Shown here: positions 11,537-23,700 of the stretch, piece by piece
Layout: each line of letters opens with the position of its first letter
Numbering within the stretch: position 1 is the first letter of the stretch
Origin: Gordionus sp. m RMFG-2023
Taxonomy: Eukaryota; Nematomorpha; Gordioida; Chordodea; Parachordodidae
Direction: 5' to 3'
DNA length: 64,000 nucleotides
Assembly (NCBI RefSeq): GCF_954871325.1
Contig: NC_088776.1
Coordinates: forward strand, 59,358,954 to 59,422,953
Notes under the pieces: generated by a model
What the model was told of the DNA's origin: nothing
The model's database searches: none
What the model saw: the letters and a program-made list of their open reading frames with translations, nothing else
Position numbers and translations under genes: made by a program

Positions 11537-11704
11537 TCATAAGCTATAACTGTAACCCTGACCGAGTTCTTCTAAGCCAGTTCCTTCGAGGCCTATCGCT
11601 GCACCACCCCAGATGAGGGATTGAAGCAAGGGGGGAGGCAAATTAGCCGCGCCTCGCTTGGACGTTCTTCCATCAGTGGACTGGGGCTTCATCTTGTCCC
11701 ACTC
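11537..11704 (-). CDS. Zinc-finger gene 2, exon 8 (C-terminus)
   Basis: 168 nt encoding the last 55 residues, from EWDKMKPQSTDGRTSKRG to a Gly- and Leu-rich end GQGYSYSL and a TGA. The GC-rich, fully open block after CCTATAG|GAG stands out from its AT-rich surroundings. No finger is present. Confidence 0.75.
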   Translation of the reverse strand, partial: EWDKMKPQSTDGRTSKRGAANLPPPLLQSLIWGGAAIGLEGTGLEELGQGYSYSL

Positions 11705-14700
11705 CTATAGGCGTTTTAATAAATGTAGTTATTTTTTAAACAAATATAAAAATGCCAATATTTGAGAAATCGCTAAAAAAATATATGCTTGATCTACAAG
11801 CACATACCAAAGAAAATGGGCTAAGCGTTGAGGAGCGATTTAATATATTTGTGCTATCTTTAAAATGGAGTTTTATTTTATGAAATGATAGTTTTCGTTC
11901 TAAAAACACAGGATTTCGCATTTTTTTTTAAAGACTAGGGCAATTACCCCCTCCTCCTAAAAACTGTATGTGAGAAGGAGAATTAATTTATCAAAAAAAA
12001 CCTCTCTATGCATGGTTTTGACATGTTGCTTGAGCGATCTATCATAAGCCAAAGTCTTACCGCAAAAGTCGCACAAAAATCCGGGACCTGCTAGATCGAA
12101 TCTGGTCCTTCGCTTGACTCCGTTAGCCGGGTTAATCCACTCTCCACTACCCCCACAGCCCGACTCATGTTTCATGTAATCGTAGTTGCCAGCAATGCTG
12201 TTATTGATGACCAATTGATTTTCGTCCAATTCTTCCTCTCCCACAACTCCGTCTTGCTCTCTTTTGACAATCAATTCCTGGTAGTAATCCTTGTTAGGGT
12301 CTGCAACGTTAAATAAATTTATAATGTACGTTAATGTTAATATAACTTTTCCGAATTAGTCCAATGTATAAATTTTACGAGCCTCAAATTAGCCGAAAAA
12401 TATTTCTCTTATCCAAGGAATTATGCTTTTTAAATCTACTTGGAGATTTAACTATTCTTTTTTCACTCATTAAATATTACCATGCTGGTCCAATGTATTA
12501 TCGGTGCCAGAACCGGTATTCCCGATCAAAGCCCTGTGAACGTTTTTGATGTGTTGTTTCAATGATCGATCATAGGCTAAGGTTTTACCGCAGAACTCGC
12601 ACAGATGGCCTGGCTCTGTCCTAAGATCGAAGCGAGTTCTTCGGTCAGCCATTCCATTCGAAAACCGTCGTAATCGTTCACGTTCTATAATGGACCATTC
12701 TCGTGGGTGCATGGCACGCACATGTTGTTTGAGCGAACGGTCGTAGGCTAGCGATTTTCCGCAAAAGCGGCATCTGTGCCCGGGGACGTCGCCCAAGTCA
12801 TGGCGGGTCCGGCGTCTCACCCTTGCGGATCCGATCGACCTTTCTCCATAAACCTGTAATTGGTTTGATAAGATGATATTAAAAAAATTAAACTAATAAT
12901 TAATTTTTATTTCATAAAGCAGGGCTCAGGACCTGAATTCGGGTTCAGAAAATTAAAATTTTGTTGTACATTTTGAGACCGCAGACCAAATTACCCGATT
13001 TATGGGCAACCCATCGAACCCGGGGCAATGCTAACCCGTGTGGGTTCGGATCTCTTTAAGAAAATCGGTTTTCGATTAAGTTCCTGTTATCAAAATTTCA
13101 GCAAAATAGAGTTTAAAACTACTGAAACCGAATTCGAGTCCAGAACCATGCTTGCATACTATATATGATGTTGAGGTATTGATAAACATCAGCATGCTTT
13201 TATCATCGTAAATTTTTTTCCATCGTAATTAAAGTAAATACTTAGTAAGTCAAATGGATTATTATTTATTTCATTGGTTATTGTTTAATAATACGTTTAA
13301 TGATTAATTTGTATAAATTGATTTTGTTTGATAACAATTTGTTGAATAAAAATTAAATTCTTATATTGGAAACATTGTGAAACTTTTAACAAATAATATT
13401 TGAAAAAATTGTTATAGTTTGTACTTAATCTTTTAGGTTTTGAATATTAGAAGTTTAGTTAACATCATTATTATTATTAATTTGGTTCCCTATTCAAATT
13501 TATATTTCAAATATTAGATTATAATTTTAATTATTATTATTACGATTAATTTTGTTCGCCATGCAAATTTATATTTCGTATATTAAATTATAATTTTAGT
13601 TAGCATTATTATTATTAATTTTTATTCGCCATGCAAATTTATATATTTGAATTTTTATGAAAAAGGATTTTTAATGGCTAGCAAAAAATATATAAATAGC
13701 CAAGAAAAATAATTATAATACACCGATGATATTTTGATTATTAATTTAATAAAAGAATTGACCGATGATATTTTGATTATTAATTTAATAAAAGAATTTA
13801 CAGACGATATTTTGATTATTATTTTGGATTTGATAGAAGTTGAATAAAGAGTAAAAGTAGTGAATTAGTATTAGAAATTATTAATAATTATATATTTATT
13901 ATTAGTTCCATAGATATTCAGTCTCTCCCACTAGCCTCAGCAATATAAATATCAATCCCATATTGGTACAAAAATAATTTAGATAATCTTTTAAACATTA
14001 ATCTATAGTAAAATCATAAACTCAGCTAATCTATTTTAACAAAATATTCCTTATATTTTATAATAGATATCATCAAATTGCACTAGAATAAACAGATCAA
14101 TTTTAATTAGTAAGTTTCACAGTTTTTATTCGATTTGTTCAGTTTTTAATTAATGTTTTCAGTTTCAAATAAATATCTTTTTCAGTTTTGATTAGATTTT
14201 ACCAAATGCAGTGGGTTTGGGGTCTAATAAAATTAGCATTTTTCCTCATTTAATATAATCACTAAACCCTTATCTTTGTTACATAGCCCTAAGCTAATCG
14301 TTAATGCGGTCCATGAGTTTGGTATCAGGCCTTAGCCTGAATCGTGTAGTTTGTTAAAAATTATCAGAAACATATAGGTGTTTAAACAGCCCCAAGTATT
14401 TGTTAGATATAACCGAATATAGTGAGTTTGGTGTTTAAAATTAGTATTTCTCAGCATCTATTATAAACACTAAACCCTAATCTTTGTTGCATAGCCCTAA
14501 ACTAGCTGCTAACGCGGTCCACGAGCTTAGTTTCAGGCCTAAGTCTGAACCATGTAGTTCGATAAAAAACTAACATACTTCCTAATTTTACCGAATAATA
14601 GGTTTGGTGTCTAATAAAATATTAATAAAACTGCTAATTCAAATAACAGTGAAGATTGAGTTTTTTATTTAAAAAAAAATGAAAACAATTTTAAAAAAAC

Positions 14701-17700
14701 TGGGAATAATTAACGTCCTAAAATATATTAATTCATTTGAACCAAACCTTGTTCAATTCCGGCATTTGGGAGTCGTCCAAGTCTCCGTCCCCTTGATCTT
14801 CTCGCACCAATTCAGTTTCAGTTAGGAGTTGTTCGCCATCATTGCCTTGATGGTCGATTATGGTCAAGTTATGGGAGTTATCGTGGCTAGTCACAAGGTT
14901 ATAAGCCGTAGCCAGCTCAGTCTCTGTGTCCTCCCTGGGCTGGGCCAGCCCTAGCAGAACCGAACCCGCAACTAATCGTTTTCCGTCCAAACCTTCTTCG
15001 CCATCCTCGAGTCCCGATAAGAACTGGTCGAATCGGTGGGCATGAAGGGGGCCAAACAGCTCAGAGTGTCTGCCCTCCACGGTGAGTTGAAGCGAGTGGG
15101 ATAGAATAGGAGGGGGTTCGTGGTCTTTCAGAACCACTTTACTTAGAAGGTATTCCCTGGGGTGGCTATAGTACATATGCCGCAAGAGTTCCTCCTTACT
15201 TCTGAAACGCGTGACCTTGAAAACTTTGACAGATGGATCGTCATTGGTCTGGGTGGCCGAAGCCATTGTAGATGCTATCAGTTTCCACATAAGGTCTTCC
15301 TGCTCTTCCACTTTGCCGGGTGTACTACTTTTGAAGACAGCGCTGATGATATTGTTAGTTTTTTCAGCTTCGGTACTTTTATAAGCATCCTTTTTGTCGT
15401 CATTCTTATCTAACGCAACTTGTTCCTCTTGTCCCACAAAGTGGTGATCACCATTATTATTAATATTTACGATACTAAGATCTTCGTTTTGTGACAAGAT
15501 CCCGCGATTATTAACTTGGTTGATTGATTGAATATTTTGGTGTAGTGTGATATGTTTTTCGTATCCATTTACCATATTTATATCTCCGATATTATTGTAA
15601 TGGGCACTTTGATCAGTGTTACCTTAAAGGATATTTAAAATAGGATTTTCATTTTGGACCATACCAAATTTAGTTAAAGTGGGTAAAGTAAGGGGGGGGG
15701 GGTGGACAAGGTGAGTATAATCATTATTATTATTAAAATGATGAGTGAACACTTACAATTTATAATTTAACTTATATGCATTCATTAGAGTTTCGTGACA
15801 TTTAAAAAACAATAATCTTTATATGTGATAAATTTATTATTTTACAAGCTGTATCTACGTTTAAAAATTGGTATAAGGTTAGGTTTTGTGATTATTATGA
15901 TTACTCAATTTCGATTATCAGTATTTCATTTATTATTATGTGATACATAAAATCATTCTTAACCTATTAATGATGGCTCCTATTTCCTCTGTATAAATTT
16001 TTTTTTTAAATTTATAGATTCTTATGATCATAACCAACCTTATTGAAAATATCAGCCCAATATCTTAACAGTTATAAGCTATACCGTATATGGTATAGAA
16101 ACAAAACAATTTCATAGGAATAAATAAACAAATATGAACTGCCATGTTTATTTTGGTTGGTCTTTACCTTCCACATGTAAGAAAATTGAGTGTCATTTTA
16201 ATTACAAAATTTTATAAACATAATTTTTTTTTGTTTACTTGGGTGAAATTAAATTACATTTAGAATTTTTGAGAAATCTGATTTTAAGGCCGCCATTTTT
16301 TGTTTCATAGGGTGTCTAGCAGACGATGCTAAACTAAAGTTGTTTTGTTTCATTTTCTACTAGACAAGTGTTTTTGAATAAGGGGAACAGAACATTCGCT
16401 CCCGTGAAAGACAATGATACCCACTATAATTTCTACAAATCTTTTTATAGCATTGGAATAATACAATCAGCTGATTCTAATAATTTGATTTGAATACATG
16501 TGATATTGGTTAACTAAAAAAGAAGAATGATCATCATCGAAAAAAAAATAACAAGGTGAATAATGGTGAAGGACAGTTTCCAAGCTAAATGATTAAGCAT
16601 TCATATTTTTAATCGCTTCTTCACATAATTGAAGGGAAAAAAAGTTGTCTCTTTTTTTGTTCTAAGAAATGTAAGATTACTACTAGGCTTATTATAAGCA
16701 CCATAATGTATTTCAGTCTATCCACATGTAAGTTATCTAGATCTCATGCCGAAAGCCTCCTTGTGGTTGAAGTATGTTAAGGTCAGCTTATTTAGAAAAA
16801 ACGTCCATATAACTTAATGCATGTTCAGGAGTTAAATTATTTAGCATCATTTTATGTAATATAATTAACAACAAAAAATAATTATTTCAAAAGCAAATTT
16901 TCATAATTTTATCTAATTTTTTATTTATTATACCAAAAAAAGGTAGAGAAATAATATATATTTAAAATTCTTAAATTAATTATTTATTCCGATAATCTTA
17001 ACAGGTGAACATAATTATTTATCATTTTTAGAAACATGGGGGAGGAGGGGAGAATTATTAACTCACAAAAATGTGCCAAAATTTTTTCCCGTTTTATTTA
17101 TTGGCGAAATTTTAAGGCCTAGGTAATAATATTTTGGCATCTTGATTTTACCGTTTTTAAAACATCGGAGAAATGGAACCGTTTTAAACAAGACCAAATT
17201 TAGTCTAAACATTGCCAATATTTTAAGAGAGATGATTGATCTTTGTGGAATAAAAAAACACGTGATCATTCATATTGCACCACATTTCTCATTTTAATAT
17301 CCCTTGCTTTGCAAAAAAAATTATTTGTTCATGACTGGATATATTTTTTGTGTATTTAGGACTATATATAGTGTTTTTTTCTTTACAAACTCTTGGATTT
17401 AATAAGAGAAATGAATGAATGAAAACTCTCATAGCAAAAAAGACTAATTCACATATGATATAATGATGAAAAGGCCAGTGCGGACCATGTCTAGACCAAA
17501 CGGATATGTAAAGACCCGTTTGAAATTAAGACCTTACAAAAATACAGACTCACATATCGGTCCAGTTTCAGCTAAAACCTTATAAGTCCGTTAACGGTCC
17601 TTGTGTAAAATAATACCATAGGCAATATTAATCATTCATATCCAAAATGTATATATCTTATCATCCGGGTCCCATGGACAGTGTCAGGGTGTAAGCTAAC

Positions 17701-20700
17701 TTTAGCCCTAAAGCCCGAGCGAGTAAGCTCGAGTTTTATATCTGTTTTTTGAAACCAGTATTTACCCATCAAATCGCCTACAGGTTGATTTTGAAATTCC
17801 AAGATTGAGTGGGCGTTTGTGGATTGGAATGATTCTTCTTTATATACTGTGATAGTATTTCCTTGGCTATCTATCAGATATGTTTCGGTTAGACCATCAC
17901 CATTGACAATGTTGTTGGAAGAGAGGTTAGAGTGGAAAAGATGGGAGTTCATGCAAGAAGCCCCGCCCAAAACCTGAGGAAATGTGCACAGGTAGCAGAC
18001 ATACTTGGGTATCCGAGATATGTCGGGATCCTGAAAACAAAAGGTAAAGTAAGAATAAATATATGTCTATTTGAGTATGCAAAAAATATGTAACAATCTA
18101 ATCAGCTGATTTTAAATAAATTCCTAGTGAGCATAAACTTTAACCCTCGAGAGCATATGGAGTGATTATGAAGCCAAATGTTAAACTGCTATATTCTTAG
18201 TCATTGATTTTATTTTTCGTCACGATATTTATTAAAATATACTTTAAAAAAAAAAGAATTCAACAATCTAAATATGTATATTTAAAAACTTGGTTATCAC
18301 ATCCTATGCTTCTTAATCATGGATAACAAATTAAAACGATTCCTATGCCAAAATTTCCATTTATATTAGGCAACTTAATCAAATCCCGTGTAGTAAGCTC
18401 AATGACGTATAATAATGCCTAGACTGACGATGCATTCATTAAAAGTGTACATCAGTGAAAAACAGCTGGGGACGCCATATTGGTTGCCCATTCTTTTTAA
18501 AAACAACGGGTCCAGCTGATTTGCATTCAACGACGCTTTCAAATGTATTTATGAATGCATCGTCAGTCTAAGTATTATTATATGTAATTGAGTAAGCTAT
18601 AAAAAAGGGAATCGATAAAAAGAGGAACGGGAAAGGGGTTCATTTTATTTTTTTAAAAAAACTTTATGATAAAAAAAATCGATAAGGTGTTCGTGGAGGC
18701 GAGCGGGAGAATCGAAACGCAGCCCACAGTATTCGCATCTGTGGAGTAGCACATCGGAATGGACGGCGGATGTGAGGTGGCGGTTGAGGTGGGACTTTTT
18801 GTGGAAGGTTCTGTTGCATATCTCGCAAGGATGGGACCTATGTTTTTTTTTGATTAAATCAAAATATCTTTTAAATAACGATTATCTTTTTTAAGATATA
18901 AATAAATTAGTGTTGATAAATGGCTAGATTTGAGCCGATTTTTAAAAACGGCTAACCCAATATTTTAGCCAGAAAAATCGTGCCTAAAACATTTAATTTT
19001 CGCTAATAGATGTTCCAAACCTAACATTATAAATTAAATCATTTTTCTTTATTGTGCCCTAATGGGATGGGAGAAGGATGAGGTGGTGGGAAGGGGGGGG
19101 GGGGGGGGTAAGCATTAGATTCGGTATTTCCCCCCATAAATTTTATTGGTGTTTCTTAAGTTCGAGTATTGAAGGCTTGGAAATTTCACTTCTTCTATTA
19201 ATAAGTAGTGCTAAAGTAACGTCGTTACTGTTTTTGGGGAAAAGGAAAAAACATTCGTCACTTGTTTCGAAAAAGGGTAACGAGTGACGGGTTTTATTTT
19301 ATATATTTTTTTTAAAAAAATTTTTATAAATAAATATAGCCGAGTTTTTTTAATTCAGATCAACCAAACAAAGTTCTACACTTTTATTTGTTGTTTTTAA
19401 TTTTTTAAGGTAAAAATTGCTAATCTAATTAATAATTGAATCAATCAATAAGGTATCATAAAAATAATAAATTCTATAATTTTTAATATGCTATTATTTT
19501 ATTTCCGACCAATCAACAAGAAGCAATATTGTTGATTGAAGGTTGCTTTATACTTTATTATGAGTTGCATTTGGGGAAGGAAGAATAAAGTTTTATTAAA
19601 GTTTATTTTTAGACCCAATCTCAAGCTTAATGTTTCTATTAAGTATAACATATTTTTTGTTTCTTCAACACTTGTAGACACAATGGCTATATCATCAGCA
19701 TAAGATATTCGATTTTTCACACTTATTGTAACATTTGAACCTATATCTAATAGATTTGCAGCTCCTAGGGCTTCTTTTATGATTTTATACATTATGATAT
19801 TGAACAAGAAAGGTGAAAGTGTGCATCCTTGTTTTACACCTTTTTTAATTCTGAATGAGGGGGATACTTTATTGTTTATTTTAAAACAAGCGGATAAATT
19901 AGAATAGTGATTCTTTAGAATGTAGATAACATTAGATTCAATCCCGCATTCCAAAAGTGTTATCCACAGGGCATCATGATTTACGCTATCAAAAGCTCTG
20001 CTAAAATCTACGAAAGTGAAGAAAACTGGAATTTTATAATTTCAACATTTCTATATCATTATTTTTAAAGCTAGAATAGGTTCTAGTATATTTTTAATTG
20101 GTCTATAAGCACAAATATATTTAGAGAATAAGTTTGATATAGATGACATCATCCTGTTTTTTAACAGGACCATAAAAATCTTAGATACAGTAGAAGTAAG
20201 AGCAACAGCGCGATAGTCATTAAATATTTTTGGGTCATTTATTTTAGGAAAATTACATAAGAAAGAAATATTCCATTCTGTAGGGGTTTTTCCGATTTCC
20301 CATATTTTATTAAAAAGTGATAATAAAAAGGAGGATATAGTTCTAGGAGCAATTTTAAGATGTTCAGCTGTTATTTTATCAAGTCCTGGAGCTTTATTAC
20401 CCAATTTTTTAATTACTTTTACAATTTCATCCGTGGAGAAACCCGATGGGGGTGGAACTAAGTGCTCATTAATGTTTGTTGGATAGATAGCTCTTCTTGA
20501 GTCGAAGACCATCATATAATAGTCAAGCCATAGTGCTATTTGTTCTTCTTGGTCAAAGATTTGCTTTCCATTTGCTAAAACTAAATAGGGAAGTTTCTTA
20601 AAACTGTACGGTTTACAAAAATATTTCAATTTTTTATAAGCATCATAAATTCTATTTTCTTTCATATCCTTATCAATTTCAAAGGCTTTTTTTGCAATGT

Positions 20701-23700
20701 ATCTCCTTCTATCGCTCCTCAACAATTTTTGTACATCTTTCCACAATTCTTGATTCAGATTGTTACCTTCTCTGAGCTGACTAATTTTTCCTATTGTTTC
20801 ATTTGTTAACCATTCACTTCTTGAATAAATATTTATATTAGGTAGCCTATTATAAGAATCTGTTATATCTTTTTTAAAAAGGTTCCATCATTATCAATAC
20901 ATTCATTCGAGGACATGTTTATAAAATTATCTCTTTTTCTGACAAGTATTTGATCGAATAAAAACAAATCATCTTGCGACTGAGCTTTAATTTGTTTTCT
21001 GGAGATGAGAGGTTTAAAGAGATTTGCTGTGTGAAAAGATGTATTTGGACTAACCCCATTATGGTAACCTCATAAATTTTTTATAGTTATTTTGGCTACT
21101 ACTATTCTGTGATCTCATAATTTAATATTGGTAGACACTATAACATCATCAAACCACCCAGGAATACTTGATATGAAGAAATCTATTGTCTCTCAATATA
21201 AATGGAATGAAAAACAAATTAGTAGTATTGCTTATCAATCATCAAATTTGTACACATGTCTGAAAGATGTGGTCTCCTCTATCTGAATACTAAATTTAAA
21301 CCTACAATAATTATAAATTTATATGCTCCACCTAGAAAAAATGATAGATTAAGTTTTATTGACACAATGACCACCTTGATTGATTCTTTGCCATCAAGAT
21401 ATAATATAATAATATTAGGTGATCTTAATCCGAAAATTGGTAAAATTGAAGAGTATGCTAATAAGAATATCATTGGTAATGCAACTATACAACAATCCAA
21501 TAGTGAAGATAGTAAAAAATTACATGATCTTTGTAAAAACAAAAACTCTAAAATTGAAAATATTTTTTTCAACATCCTGAGATAACCCTTTAACGTCTCA
21601 TGATTTGTTTTGACATCATATAATATAATTATATATTTCAAATTTATAAAAGCCTATAGATTTAATTTAACATCATGATATAAATATAATAAAAATACTT
21701 TTGTATTTTATTAAAATTATTAACGCATAATGTTTTATTTTTAAATTTCATCCAATCATATTTTCTTGATTTTATTTTTACCATTTTATTGAATTTTATG
21801 ATTTTATAACGACAATATAACGAATTCTGTGGATAATATTTAATAATTCTAAAATTTTTATTCATTATTAAAGGTAAGAGTATAATATTATAAAAAATTA
21901 TTTTATTAAAAAATGCTCTTTTTTATACCTACTTAAAGTTTATGATGCCAAAATAACTCATTAGGATTTTAGAATACCATTAATTTTATTTTATATTTAT
22001 AATGATTTTCTATAGGTATAATTCCAATTTAATTTGACATTAATAAAACCTATATCCTCTGACTTATATTATAATTTTACATTTATTAAATTTTTTAAAA
22101 TGATTCTATATAATTCATAGAATAATTTAATAATAGTCAAGGGAGACATTTCGGAAGCCGACATCAATGAATCAAACAATGAAGAAGATATTTTGTACAC
22201 TCTTTGCGATGATTCTCCTTCAACTTCATCAATTTCAACATCTAATAATCTTCAAGTCAAGATAGAAGATACAGAAAATAATGATAATATTATAATCCAA
22301 AATAATATCAAATGGAGAGCAGGTGATATCCCTCAATTGGACACAAAATATACTAATACATTTTCCCCTTCAACCAATATATTAAGTCCATATCAATACT
22401 TTAAATTATCTATTTCAAATAATATTCTAAATGATATATGCAAACAAAGTAATTTATACAGTTTTCAGCAAATAAATCGATCGCTAAATCTTGATATAAA
22501 TGAATTAGAACAATTTTTAGGCATACATCTTTTTTCTTCATTAGTTAAAGTTCCTTCATATAGACAATATTGGTCTACGGAATTGGCGTTCCCTTAGGTT
22601 ACGGAAACTATGTCTCGTACCAGGTTTTAAATATTGCGAAAATATTCATTTAAACGATAATTCTCAACTTATCCAAAGAAATCAAGATGGATATGATAAA
22701 TGTTTTAAAATTAAACCCTTTATTTCAGGGATTCAAAACAATATGCGAAAATTAGAGATGGAGGAAAGAGTATGTGTTGATGAAATAATCATCTCGTTCA
22801 AAGGGCGGAGTCCTTTAAAACAATATATAAAATAGAAGCCTCATAAATGGGGTATCAAAGTTTTTGCATTAGCCGGATCCTCTGGTATTGTATATGATTT
22901 TAAGATTTATGCGGGAAAGCAAACTAATCCAACACCATTAGAATTAGGGATAAGTGGTGATATAGTCCTTTAATTGGCTAAAAATATCCCGAAATTTCAA
23001 AATCATAAACTCTTTTGTGATAACTATTTCAAAATAAACAACATTAACTCACCCTCGTTTGAATCCTGGTCACGGCACCATTAACCCTTTCGTGCCCGGA
23101 ATATTTCCCATGAACAAAAATACTTGTACTTTGATATAATAAAATAATGATTTTGACATTTTGATATAATAAAGTAATGATTTTGACAGGTTAATGATAA
23201 AATACAAAATAATAAATATTGTTTTATAAATAAATATCTCTAAGTACCAACCATTAGTTTCTTTAAATATAAAAATTAATTGATTAAAAATTTTGATGAC
23301 AATTGATCTCGCTGGACGCGAAAGGGTTAAAGAAGACTTCATATTTATTCATTAAAAATTTCTAATATTCATTAAAAAAATATAAAGATTATAAATAATA
23401 ATTATCCAGCTTCCATATATTCTTCACCCCATAAGACATCTAAAAAAAGCTCCCATTGTTCCCTCACCAACCCATGTGATGATCACGTGTTTTTTTCTAT
23501 CACCAATGAAAACCTAATTCTCCTGTCAGAAAATAACTGACATTTGATGTATTATATTAAATTTATTTCTTCTTTTTTTCATCAGCTACAACACCGATAT
23601 CATATCGAATTTTGTATTCTGTAAAGATACCAATGATTTTAATTTTTAATATACTTTATATTATCTCTATAATTTAACTATATCATAACTTATGTCATTT

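Noticed and set aside
15162-15413. 83-codon plus-strand frame
   Set aside because: Antisense shadow of exon 5 of zinc-finger gene 2.
23050-23080. tRNA-like GTTTGAATCCTGG...GGCACCA next to the piggyBac MITE
   Set aside because: The T-arm stem does not pair properly and no D- or anticodon arm lies upstream. It may be a SINE or tRNA scrap, but I cannot support it.
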